In this document: piece after piece, positions 13,301-31,434 of the stretch
Layout of the letters: every line of letters starts with the position of its first letter
Numbering within the stretch: the first letter of the stretch is position 1
Assembly: GCA_034509925.1 (NCBI GenBank)
Contig: CM067534.1
Location: forward strand, 5,664,001 to 5,728,000
DNA: 64,000 bases
Direction: 5' to 3'
Origin: Hirudinaria manillensis
Lineage: Eukaryota > Annelida > Clitellata > Hirudinida > Hirudinidae
Notes under the pieces: generated by a model
What the model saw: only the letters and a program-made list of their open reading frames with translations
The model's database searches: none
What the model was told of the DNA's origin: nothing
Position numbers and translations under genes: made by a program

Positions 13301-13824
13301 TGGCTTCCAATTTTGAAGTCTTGTCATCGATGACTAAAGAATCTGCATTTATAATTAAGTTTCATGAAATAAATTTGTCAACCTTCAAGCACCAATATAG
13401 TTTAAAATCAAACGTAGTAGGTCTAACAAGATTCATCTGACTCCAGAGATGGAAGATATTCGCAGGGATTCTGGAGATTTACTTTAAGGTCACTCAGTTT
13501 TCTATTAGCAGTCGGCGAAAATCTGGAAACCTTCGGCTTCTGATCAAATATAATTTTGTAATATCTGGAGAAAGCCTGATCCATGATGTCGCATGTAAAT
13601 CCTTTGACAGAGAACTCGAAATCTAAGGTATCCAAAACTTTAAACTTCTTCGAAGTTTTGTACTGCTGTGGCAGAGGCCATAGAGCCCCATTATCTGTTG
13701 ATGGACTCCTTCTTGGACGCACAACATCATCCTCGCTTTCTTTGTATCCATTTAAGTTAAATCCCTCGATGCAAGAAATTGCAACAAACAATGCAATGAG
13801 GCAAATCAGATGCCACGCCCTCAT
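10378..13824 (-). CDS. Beta-hexosaminidase Hex2 (GH20), 12 exons, complete
   Basis: Second tandem paralogue. Exons: 13824-13428, 13342-13233, 13125-13015, 12953-12852, 12742-12634, 12538-12331, 12226-12140, 11977-11905, 11817-11646, 11490-11400, 10848-10744, 10441-10378 (1629 nt, 542 aa). Signal peptide [13 protein letters not shown]; then [11 protein letters not shown]. Catalytic segments [60 protein letters not shown] and GEACLWGEH are intact, so an active enzyme is expected. Exon 6 has a divergent insert region ([11 protein letters not shown]) where the others carry a Gly/Ser/Pro-type loop. Intron 9 has a normal GT donor where Hex1 and Hex5 have GC. Intron 11 contains a long AT palindromic repeat around 10483-10680. 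Confidence 0.93.
10483..10680. repeat. AT/ATT microsatellite tract in Hex2 intron 11
   Basis: Dense, imperfect ATT/AAT and AT runs in both orientations, able to fold back on themselves. The corresponding introns of the other copies lack it. Confidence 0.8.
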
Positions 13825-13866
13825 TTTCGGACGTCTAGTTTCAGAACTTTACCTCTACTTCGTCTG

Positions 13867-13876
13867 TATATAAATA
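13867..13876 (-). promoter_or_regulatory. TATA-like element, Hex2
   Basis: Same tatataaata element, about 43 bp before the Hex2 ATG. Confidence 0.55.
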
Positions 13877-14130
13877 CAAAACTAAATTGGTTAATTAATT
13901 CTGTGGTAGGATAGTAGATTCACATGATAATCCTCGTGATCGTGAAATATAGCCAATGTTCTACATGCAAATTTAATTTACTTTTGGCCAAATTTATCTT
14001 TATTTAGATTATTTAATTTAGACCCCATTGATGGCATACTTTTAAACAGTCACATAGTATCATCTGATGAAGATTTCAGATAATGAACTGATATTACTAA
14101 TAATTAATGTGTAAATACGTTTAACACATA

Positions 14131-14445
14131 ACTGGCAAGATTCCCCAAATACTTTTGGCTTCCAATCTTAAAGTCTTTTGGCTTTTTCTTTAAAAATTTC
14201 GTGTTTAAGTTGATACCACATATCCTGCTTGCATTGCAAAGGTTTGAAAGTTTTTTTTTAATAATAATAAAAATTGTTTGGCAAATTGGATTATAATTTA
14301 AATCGAGCATTTGTTTTATCCGGTTGATTGAAGCAATCGCTACAGGATAAAAGATATCAATGATTTAATAGTGATTTATCAAGATATAATGACTTGTTTA
14401 TAACCAGTGAAAATAAAACGCACCAACACCGAAAGGATGCCACAA
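14131..14445 (-). pseudogene. Chimeric relic: Hex exon-2 piece joined to MCTP exon 8-intron 7-exon 7 piece
   Basis: 14131-14172 matches hexosaminidase exon 2 (ccccaaatacttttggcttc and flanking bases, as in Hex3 near 17585). From about 14172 to 14445 the sequence follows the MCTP gene at about 37560-37865. It covers part of exon 8 (ttaagttgatacca), all of intron 7 including tggcaaattggatt and gtgaaaataaaacgcacc, and the first bases of exon 7. Substitutions and stops are frequent, so it is not coding. The join lies inside an exon on both sides. It looks like the scar of a duplication or unequal exchange between the array and the gene upstream of it. Confidence 0.75.
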
Positions 14446-15017
14446 AAACTGTCGGTGTCTTTCATTTGATAAATTAAGTGCCTTTATGATTTACTTGGTG
14501 CTATGAAAAATTAGTATGCTGTTTTGCCAGATGCCGGTAACGTGCTGAAGGTAAATTTAGCTGATAATTCTGACAAGAGCCACCGAGAGAAATTCGATTA
14601 GAAAGACGTTTTGCGTATCTATTAAAATATCCATAATTTTTTTTATTGATGAAAATCTTACTTAACTGTTTCCCGAATTTGTTAGACATTATCTTTAATT
14701 CTATTCGAACCACAAATCTTAACCATCTTTTTTCAACGAGAAAAACGATGGATCTAAATATTATTGAATGTTGTTGTTACTGTGTCAGACAGAGCCGTAT
14801 CATTCGCAGGTCAACGTTAAGGAGGGGGTCTCAAATGAATTACTCTAGTCGCTGCACACCTAGTGAAACCGAGTGCAATCCAACAAATTTAATCAAGCAA
14901 TTGCTTGTAAATAACACTCTGGAAAAATTATTGGATAAAATATGAATTTATTTATAAATTTATTTATGAAAAAAACTACATATCTAGAAAAGTGGACAGA
15001 AAATAAGTGAGAAAAAG

Positions 15018-18000
15018 TTAGAGCACAGCCTCGGTTTCACAATATCCTTGACTTGATGCTGGACCAGCCATAATGCCTCTCCTGAAAAATAATTTCAGTA
15101 GTTCAAAATCATAATTTCAACATTTAATAATAAAAAATTATCGTCAGGAATAAAATTGTAAATAAATTTCAGCCTTAAATAACATTTCTTAAAAATATCA
15201 AAAATACTATAAGATTTTTCACTTGATCATTCTGCATCTGTGTTCGTCCAATCTATGGCTAGCAGATTCCTCGTCTCTCACAGATTGATGACTCCATAGT
15301 CTCTCAGCTATAGCACTGGCGGCAGGCCTAAATTGGTGATATAAAATATGGAAGTCTTGGCCATCATTAGAAATCACTAACACAAGTCAAACGCCTAAAT
15401 GTTTTAAAACAATTTGCAAAAAATGAATTGTAAGTGTTGAAATACGATTTTGTTCCATGGTAAATTAATATGTGTACTCGATTTTTTGCCATTAAATAAA
15501 CTGGAGTTTGTGAATATTTTTCTGTTATATAAGAGCTAAAGAGATATATATATAGTAATGCATAAAAGCAGGTTTATCAGAAAACAAACCACAATCTCGA
15601 ATGAATATTCGTTGAATCAACATGTTCTCCCCAAAGACAGGCCTCTCCTCCAATTACGAGCGACTTCTCATAATCTGTGCCTAAAAGGATGATTGCCAAT
15701 TAATTATAAACTTTATACATTTATTTCAACATATTAAAATAATAAAAGAAAATAAATACGAGAAATAAATAAGGTATGCTATGGTATGGCTTCTCGTCAT
15801 TAAAATAAACTTAATTACTTACCACCAAACTGGCGTGGATCGATTGCATAATAATTCTTCCAAGAGTCTCCATAGCGATAATAATCGAGGTACCAAGACT
15901 CCGATAATATTGCTTTAAAACCGGCGGATGTTACCCTTTTTAATTTTCTTGAAGCATTACCCAACCACACGTGTACTATAGTGGAGGGATCAATCTGGTG
16001 AAATAATAAAAATAAATAATTCATTGATTTAGTTTATTTTACATATTACACATAATTAATATTTTTTAAACATCGAAAGTCGTAAAATAATGTCAACATT
16101 GAATAAAAGTTTTGCTGACATTCAAGTTGTTTTCAAAAACCTCCTGCCAAACAATGTAGTTCTTCTTGAGTTTTTGAACAATTTCAAGCAACCTTTTTAA
16201 AAACGAAACATTATGATTACACCTGAGGATATCTCTACATATATTTTATGATTATTTGCTAAACTAATTGCTGATTTTGATCGGAATTTTACGTCAACTC
16301 ATAACAATAATAGGAAATGTTTACCTTTCGATATAGTAACTCTCCAAACCAGCATAATTATATTCAATGTGAATTTTTTTCATAAACTCCTTAATGGATG
16401 GATTGCTTCTCCTGCAAAAATAATTGAATCCTTTTTTCAAAAAATAATAATCTAATTTCGTAAACTCAAATTTTGATTCAAAAAATGAAAAATTGCGATC
16501 CAAAATCACCAGCAGTTTGTATCCACTTCATCTCCTCCAAGATGGATATATGGATCAGGAAAGACTTCCGAAACTTCGGTGAAGAATTCGCGAATGAATT
16601 CATATGTCGAGTTCTTTGATGGATCGATTGGACCATATTCTCCGGAGGGTTCGCCTTCGGAATAACACGTGGTCAAGAGGCCAGGTTGTCCATGTTCCCA
16701 AGATTGCATATGACCTTTTAAATAATTTTCATTAGATATTCATTTAATGACTAATAATATTTTCAAAATAAAATCTGAAAAACAAGTGAGTAAGAAGTTT
16801 CATATACCTGGAGTGTCAAATTCCACGACTACTCTGATGCCCCTCATCCTGGCATACTCAATGACTTGGGCCACATCAGCCTGAGTGTACATGTGGGTGT
16901 ATTGATGGTAAGAACCCTGAGATCCAAATCAATTTCAGTAAATAAATCTCGTAATGAGATGTAATTAATCAGCTAAACATGTATAATAATTATAAATGCA
17001 ATTATTTTGAACCTTGAGACTCAGATTGGGAAACTTAGAGCTGACGTATGGGAATGATTGGTCATCAACTATGTGCCAATGGAAAACATTGATCTTGTTG
17101 TAAGCCATGGCGTCCTAGAAAGAAATTGTATGCCATTATATGTCAAATATAAATACATCAAAATCATGTCTTAGAAAACTCACCAAACTGTGAAATATTG
17201 TTTTCAAGGGAAGAAAATGCCTTGCGGTATCCAACAGGATCCCTCTCCAAGAAAATCTCGGAAAATCATTTATCCAGGTATAATTAACAGCCAGCTATAA
17301 AAGTATGCAATATGTAATATTTTCTTATCAGACATGAGTAATGGTATTGCGGAAGTATTGCCAACGATTTGGCAAGACTGCCCAGTGTTCGATAACCGGT
17401 CTGGGACGCTGGTGCGTCCTCGGAAATGGCACTTAGCAAATGGAAAGCAAGTAAAAAGTGCCGTAATATTCTTAAGGATACATAAGGCACTTAAAAAATC
17501 GTTTAAGGGCAATTGTAATTTGCTCACTCTTCCGTCAATCTTGTGAATCAGCTGACTGAACGTTTCCAGTCCTCTCAGAATACCCCAAATACTTTTGGCT
17601 TCCAATTTTGAAGTCTTGTCATCGATGACCAAAGAATCTGCATTTATAATTAAGTTTCATGAAATAAATTTGTTAATCTTCAAGCACCAATATAGTTTAA
17701 AATCAAACGTAGTATGTCTAACAAGATTCATCTGACTCTAGAGTTGGAAGATATTCGCAGGGATTCTGGAGATTTACTTTAAGGTCACTCAGTTTTTCAT
17801 TAGCGGTCGATAAAAACCTGGAGACTTTTGGTTTCTGATCAAAAATAATTTTGTAATATCTGGAGAAAGCCTGATCCAAGATGTCGCAGGTAAATCCTTC
17901 GACAGAGAACTCGAAGTCCAAGATATCCAAAACTTTAAACATTTCTGAAGTATTGTAGTGCTGTGGCAGAGGCCATAGATCGCCATTATCTGTTGATTGA

Positions 18001-18119
18001 CTCCTTCTTGGACGCACAACGTCATCCTCGCTTTCTTTGTATCCATTTAAGACAAATCCATTGATGCAAGAAGTTGCAACAAACAATGCAGTGAGGCAAA
18101 TAAGATGCCTCGCCCTCAT
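15018..18119 (-). CDS. Beta-hexosaminidase Hex3 (GH20), 12 exons, complete
   Basis: Third paralogue. Exons: 18119-17723, 17637-17528, 17294-17184, 17114-17013, 16916-16808, 16714-16510, 16411-16325, 16192-16120, 15994-15823, 15680-15590, 15327-15223, 15081-15018 (1626 nt, 541 aa). Signal peptide [13 protein letters not shown]. All catalytic segments are present: [60 protein letters not shown] and GEACLWGEH. Its exons have different nearest relatives. Exon 5 ([11 protein letters not shown]) is close to Hex1, while exon 9 and its intron (DPRQFGG end) are nearly the same as Hex4. That points to gene conversion. Intron 2 is enlarged (17295-17527) with a locally GC-richer insert. Confidence 0.93.
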
Positions 18120-19257
18120 TTTCGGACGTGTAGTTTCAGAACTTTACCTTTATGTCGCCTATATATAAGTACAAAACTATAGATTATTTAATTAGTTTTA
18201 ATCAGTTTTTATGTGGTCGGATAAGAGACTCACATGATTATCCTCATGATCTTGAAATATAGCCATTTATGTTCTTTATGCAAATTTTAATTTACTTTTA
18301 GCCCAATTGTTCTTTATTCAGATTATTTAATTTAGATCCCAGTGATGGCATATTTTTAAATGGTCGCATATTATTAGCTGATCAAAGTTCCAGCTGCCGA
18401 GGACTAGTAATTTATGTGAATTTACGAATATTTCTACCATAGCGCAAATTGTCTTTGATAAGCAGTTTTAAGATTTTATTGGAAACAATGGGTTTATTTG
18501 AAAACAATTCTAACTAAATAACCTGACCAATTATTAGTGAAAGATCAAGCAACTCATTTTTGTAGATTTCAGTTTCTCGTTGTCTGAAAAATTTAGCTCT
18601 TCATAAATTGTCTTACCCAATCATACCGTATTATTGGAAAAATTACATTTTCCCGCATGTATGGGCTTTCCAGATACTGCCAAAGACAGAGTTCTATATC
18701 TCGTCAATCAATTCTATTGGTATTTCACTTAATATATCTAAAGCAGGTAACATAAACTTGTGTTTCTTAAAACTTTTATTAAAAGTCTCAATAATATAAT
18801 CATTGCTTCAATTAAACAAATTATTAACACATCTTGTGAATATATCTTAATTTTTCCAGCGCATTAGAATTGATTTTAATTCCCTACATTTCTGAAACTC
18901 TGTCCTAGGCATTTAATCGAACTTCTGGCCAAGCACTTGGAGTTTTCTGCAGCGTTTTCGCTTCTCAACATCTTACAGGTAAAACTGTTACCACATAGTT
19001 GGTTGTTTCAAATTATATTTTAGTAGAGCAAACCCCAGGCTCCAATATCAATTAAAAAATATCCGTAATTCTTTAATAAGAAATAAAATATTTAGTAAAG
19101 CAATTGGTTTCAACGAATGAATGTCAAAATTCAACGATTTGACAATTTAAATTTCCGGAAAAATTAATGGAAAAACATACGAATTTATTTATTAATGTAT
19201 TCGTAAAGGAAACTGCATAACTAGAAATATTGAAGACAAAAGTGTCTTTTGAAAGAT
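18120..19257. other. Hex3 promoter and Hex4 3' flank
   Basis: Holds the conserved 5' block (about 18228-18395; ATGCAAAT at 18278-18285), then unique AT-rich sequence. From about 18868 to 19258 it has a 3' flank nearly identical to the one downstream of Hex2. No gene. Confidence 0.65.
18162..18170 (-). promoter_or_regulatory. TATA-like element, Hex3
   Basis: Tatataagt variant about 43 bp before the Hex3 ATG. Confidence 0.5.
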
Positions 19258-22763
<3,506 letters not shown>

Positions 22764-23861
22764 TTTCGGACGGGTAGTTTCAGAACTTTACGATTATGTC
22801 GACTATGTATAAATACAAAACTATCGAATATTTAATTAGTCTTATGTGGTCAGATAATAGACTCACATGATCACAATCCTCGTGATCGTGAAACTTAGCC
22901 AATGTTCTTTATGCAAATTTTCATTTACATTTAGCCCAATTTTTCTTTATTCAGATTATTTAATTTAGACCCCGTTAACGGCATACTTTTAAATAGTCGC
23001 ACAGTATTAGCTGATCAAGATTTCATTTATTGATTACTAGCAATTGATATGAATTTACGAATATTGATGATTTTTACAAATAGTCCATAATAAACATATT
23101 GTAACAAATTTCATACAGTATTGATTCGATAAAAATTTTTTAATTATTTTTTTAACCTGACTAATTAGTAATGAAACATCAAATGATACTTCTTTTGCTA
23201 ACCTCAGTTCCTCAAAATCCTACATCTGAAAGTATACCGTACCATTGAAAAACTGATTGTTTTGCCTGATATTTGCCACAAAGGTGAAATTCTAACTTAG
23301 GTCCATAAAGTCTATTGGTATTTGACTTATACAACTTCTTGAAACATCCACGGAAAAGCCTTAATAATATAATCATTATTTTAATTATTATTGCGATTTA
23401 TTAATGTGTCCTATGATATGCCTTAATTTTTACAACACGTTTCAATGTAATTTTTTTAATTCTCCTAAATTTCTGAATTTCTATCCTAAACATTTAATTA
23501 ACTGCCTGATCATTCTAAGCATTCTGCATATTATCAGGCACTTAGATTTTTCTGCAGCTTTTTCACTTTTCACCAACTAATACCTGTACGTTATCACATA
23601 TAGATGATCATCTCAAATGAGATTTTGGTCGAACAAACACCAGATTGGAATATCGATAAAAATTACAGTTAATTCTTTAATAAGAAATACAAAATTTAAT
23701 AAAGCAGTCGGTTGCAACGAAAGCATTTCAAAATTCAACGATTTGACAATCCAACATTCTGGAAAAATTATTCTAAAAACATATGAATTCATTTATAAAT
23801 ATATTTGAATAAGATATTTGCATAACCAGAATGTGCAGGACAAAAAATAAATGAGAAAGTG
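22764..23861. other. Hex4 promoter and Hex5 3' flank
   Basis: Conserved 5' block at about 22860-23035 with ATGCAAAT at 22911-22918. From about 23455 there is a diverged version of the copied 3' flank. No gene seen. Confidence 0.6.
22804..22814 (-). promoter_or_regulatory. TATA-like element, Hex4
   Basis: Tatgtataaat variant about 41 bp before the Hex4 ATG. Confidence 0.5.
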
Positions 23862-26800
23862 TTAGAGCACAGCCTCGGTTTCACAATATCCTTGACCTGA
23901 TGCTGGACCGGCCATAATGCCTCTCCTGAAAAATAATTACAATAGTTCAAAATCATAATTTAAACATTTAACAATAAAGAAATTATCGTTCGTAATAAAA
24001 TCGGAAAATATGATTTCAGTTTTAAATAACACTGCGTAAAAATATCAAAAATACTATAAGATTTTTCACTTGATCATTCTGCATCTATGTTCGTCCAATC
24101 TCTGTCTAGCAGATTCCTCGTTTCTCACAGATTGATGACTCCATAATCTCTCAGCTATAGCACTGGCGCTAGGCCTAAACATGAAATGGTATTACAAAAA
24201 GTTACTAGACTTTATTGAACAAGTTAATATCCCTGCATGCATGACTTAAAAGCAGCAGTTGTAATCGCATCCCAACGTGCACTATCAAGAAGAAACGTTT
24301 GGAAGTCTTAAGAAACATTCACTCAAATATAATACGCTCAAATACAGCCAAATTAAATGCAAATATTTACCAGAGCAGTTAGACTGTTTATGACGTTATG
24401 AGAAATCTACTTTTAACAATGAACCAAATATATTACGACTACTGTCATTAGCACCTCTTATGTAAGTGTTGGCGAATATATGCATCACTAACACAAGATA
24501 CATCAAATCAATATATGGCCTAAAAATAAAATTTCAAGTCATAGATTTAGTCATAAGTAAGTCATAAATACGTGCTAATTTCAGTACTTGTTTACTTAAT
24601 TAATAAGCGGGTATCTCCATTAAATAAACCGTGCAATTGGCCCGCTTCTCTTACACCAAGGATAAAATATTTAGCAATGAAAATGAAATTTATCTGACAA
24701 ACCACAATCTTGAATGAATATTCGTTGAATCAACATGTTCACCCCAAAGACAGGCCTCTCCTCCCATCACAAGAGAATTCTCATGAGTTGATCCTAAAAT
24801 GATCAAAGGAGGTTGCAAATTAACTGTGAATTATATATATATATTTATTTTCACTCATTAAATGAATAAGCAAAACATAAAACAAAATAAATAATATATT
24901 ATGCTACAATGGCTAAACAATAATAATAATAACTATATTTGCATAGAATTTATTACTTGCCATTGAAATCATGTGGGTCGACTCTGTAATAAGCCTTCCA
25001 AATGTCTCCATAGCCATAACGATCCAAGTACCAAGGAGATGACAGGATTGTTTTAAAACCGGCAGATGTCACATTTTTCGTTTCAGATTTATACCCATAA
25101 TATCTGCCTTTCCACACTTGCACTACTGTAGAAGGATCAATCTACGGAAATAATAAATAAAATTAATTTATATCTTTTAAACGTTAAAGGTCATATAACA
25201 ATAAAATCAGTAAATTAAATTTATTTATAACCTTTAAATTGCTATCAAAAACCTCTTGCCAAACAATGTAATTCTTTTTAAGTTTGTGAACAATTGCAAG
25301 CAACCTATTTGGACAGAAAGCATCGTAATTATGCGTGAGTACACGCATACATATTAATATTAAATAATTTATAATATGATACATATTTCAGAATGAATAT
25401 TTCAGATGAATTACGCAATCCATTAACGTTTACATTCTGAAAGGCTATTAATAATTGGAAAAACCCACTTCTCGATATAGTAACTTTCTAATCCATCATA
25501 ACCACCTTCAATTTGATATTTTTCCATAAATTCCCTAATGAAAGGATTGCTCCTCCTGCGCAAGCGATCGAATCAAGATTATAATCAAATTTCATAAACA
25601 CAAATTTCGATTTAAAAAATGAAGAATTGCGTTGCAAAATAACCAGCAGCCCGTATCCACTTCATCTCCTCCAAGATGGATATATGGATCAGGAAAGACT
25701 TCCGAAACTTCGGTGAAGAATTCGCGAATGAAATCATAAGTCGAGTTCTTCGATGGATCTATTGGACCACGATATGCAGAAGGTTTTCCCTGGGAGTTGT
25801 AGCATGTGGTCAAGAGGTCGGGCTGTCCATGTTTCCAAGATTGCATATGACCTAATAAGTGATTTTTTTAGTAAATATTCATTTCAAAAATAATATTCGT
25901 TTTAAGTAAAACCTCTAAATCAAATGAAGAAGAAATGTTAAAAAACCTGGAGTGTCAAATTCCACGACTACTCTAATGCCCCTCATCCTAGCATACTCAA
26001 TGACTTGGGCAACATCGTCCTGAGTGTACGTGTGGCTATACTGGCGATACGCACCCTAAGATCCAAATCAATTTCAGTAATTAAATACCATAATGAAATT
26101 AAAATAATAAGCAAACATTCATGTCTAATAATTATAATTGCTGAAATTTTGGTCTTGTGTGAGCGAACCTTGAGGCTGAGATTTGGAAATTTAGAGCTGA
26201 CGTATGGGAATGATTGGTCATCCACTATATGCCAATGGAAAACATTGATCTTGTTGTATGCCATGGCGTCCTAGAAAAAAATTAAAGAAAATAGACGCTA
26301 TCATCTATCAAATATAAAAACCTCAGAATCATGTCTTAGAATACTCACCAAACTGTTAAATATTGTTTTCATGGGAAGAAAATGCCTTGCGGTATCCAAC
26401 AGGATCCCTCTCCAAGAAAATCTTGGAAAATCACTTATCCATGTGTAATTGATTGCCAACTATAGTTATAAGCAGCATTTAGCATCTTTATATCAATCTA
26501 GATTATTTCATGTGCATACATACTCTTCCATCAATCTTGTGAATCAGCTGGCTGAACGTTTCCAGTCCTCTCAAGATACCCCAAACGCTTTTGGCTTCCA
26601 ATTTTGAAGTCTTGTCATCGATGACTAAAGAATCTGCATTTATAATTAAGTTTCATGAAATAAATTTGTCAACCTTCAAGCACCAATATAGTTTAAAATC
26701 AAACGTAGTAGGTCTAACAAGATTCATCTGACTCCAGAGTTGGAAGATATTCGCAGGGATTCTGGAGATTTACTTTAAGGTCACTCAGTTTTCTATTAGC

Positions 26801-27115
26801 AGTCGGCGAAAATCTGGAAACCTTTGGTTTCTGATCAAATATAATTTTGTAATATCTGGAGATAGCCTGATCCAAGATGTCGCAGGTAAATCCTTCGATA
26901 GAGAACTCGAAATCTAAGGTGTCTAAAACTGTAAACTTCTTCGAAGTTTTGTAGTTCTGTGGCAGGGGCCACGGAGCACCCTTATCTGTTGATTGTCTCC
27001 TTCTTGGACGTACAACGTCATTGTCAGATTCTCTATAGCCTTTTAAGATGGATCCGTTGATGCAAGAAGTTGCAACATACAAAGCAGCGAGGCAAAGCAT
27101 ATGCCCCACCCTCAT
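23862..27115 (-). CDS. Beta-hexosaminidase Hex5 (GH20), 12 exons, complete
   Basis: Fifth paralogue. Exons: 27115-26719, 26633-26524, 26459-26349, 26270-26169, 26055-25947, 25851-25644, 25555-25469, 25304-25232, 25141-24961, 24793-24703, 24174-24070, 23925-23862 (1638 nt, 545 aa). Signal peptide [13 protein letters not shown]. Catalytic segments [60 protein letters not shown] and GEACLWGEH are intact. Exon 9 is 9 nt longer than in the other copies, adding three residues after VWKG (RYYGYK region). Intron 9 begins with a consensus GC donor, gcaagt, where Hex2 has gtaagt. Confidence 0.93.
24959..24960 (-). other. GC splice donor, Hex5 intron 9
   Basis: The exon ends AATG and the intron begins gcaagt, the typical extended consensus of GC-AG introns. 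GT at the same point in Hex2 shows a single T/C difference. Confidence 0.8.
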
Positions 27116-28435
27116 TTTCGGACATGTAGTTTCAGGACTTTACCTCTATGTCGACTATATATAAATACTAAAATAAATTGGTTAATTAATTCTGTGGTCG
27201 GATAACAGATCACATGATATTCCAAGTGATCGTAAGGTGGTTACTGTTCTTTATGCAAATGTTAATTTACACTCAGCCGAAGTTAACTTTGTTCAGATAA
27301 TTTATTTTAATTAATTTTTGCATAGAATCAAATGGTCAATATTTGAAATTACTTAGGACCATCAATTAATGTGAATTTAATTATATGCCAGCCCATTTTT
27401 CTTAGGTCGACTAATCTGGTCGACCCTTGCAGGTCTCTAATACATATATCATATATCATATGTCAACATCATTATTTGAAACATTTGCAAACTTAATAAT
27501 TTTTCTTGTCCTAAGAGAAAGGAAAATTGTAATTTAATATTGATTAAGTTCAGATCCCAGTTTTCGTATAGCTAGAAAAAATATGCAAATATTATTCCTC
27601 TTCTATGTATTAATATAATATCATGAATTTTTTTCAGATCATTTAAGAAATTCGCTTTACGATTCACGTGATCGACAGATTAAGTTAATTTTGTCGGTGC
27701 CAATATTAATTGATTATTCCAAATTATCTCAAGGCAATTTTTATACATTGATACCACTTTATTATAGCAATTTATTTACTCTATATTGATTTTATTAGTA
27801 TTCCTCTATTTATTACATTCGAATAGTTTAAATTTTTTTCTGTGGGTAAGGTTAAGGCAGGGTTAGGGTTGCGGAGTCAGGGTAGGTTTATAATATTTTT
27901 TATTAGTTTAAATCAAATTAAATACATACTGAAACGATTCTTAAACTTCGTAATATTTGTGGCCACCCTAGAGACCTATTCATTTTTTTAAAGCAGATTT
28001 TTTAATACTGGGTATATCTATGACGCAACATTCTTTCACAGTTTTTGAGTGGCACCCGAGGCATTCCATTTGCTTCCATTACACCTCCAATTTGCCTCCC
28101 ATACCTTCATTCACTGTGCCAACCAAGTAATTTTTTTCTCTTGTTTTTTTCTCCTTCCATCATTATATCATATATAATTATAGCCATTTCAAAACATCTG
28201 ACCATATGTTTACAGTTGTGCTTGGTTAGAGCGAAATAATGACCGACAAAATAAAAAAAAATCCGAAAGCTTAATTGAAAACATATTTATTAATCGAACG
28301 AAAGAATATCAGAATTCAATTATTTACTTCAGTGCTTGGGAAGAATTATTGGAAAGTTTAGAAATCTTTTCCGAAAGAGATTTGTAAAGGAAATTGCTCA
28401 TCTAAAACTATACTGGACTGAAATATAAAGAAAAA
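27116..28435. other. Hex5 promoter and Hex6 3' flank
   Basis: Conserved 5' block, partly eroded, at 27200-27300 (ATGCAAAT at 27253-27260). The rest is unique AT-rich sequence with a short TTAGGG-like patch at 27848-27890. No gene is seen. Confidence 0.55.
27156..27166 (-). promoter_or_regulatory. TATA-like element, Hex5
   Basis: Tatatataaat about 41 bp before the Hex5 ATG. Confidence 0.55.

Positions 28436-31434
<2,999 letters not shown>

Larger units (their letters stand above)
13825..15017. other. Hex2 promoter, chimeric relic, Hex3 3' flank
   Basis: From 13918 to about 14075 this spacer carries the 5' block conserved in copies 2-6, including ATGCAAAT at 13965-13972. From 14131 to 14445 lies a hexosaminidase/MCTP fusion relic, described separately. 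The end near the Hex3 stop shares short pieces with the other 3' flanks. No intact gene. Confidence 0.6.

Noticed and set aside
17334..17546. Plus-strand 70-codon ORF in Hex3 intron 2
   Set aside because: Lies within an intron and overlaps exon 2 antisense. The odd composition is noted as a finding, but there is no evidence of coding.
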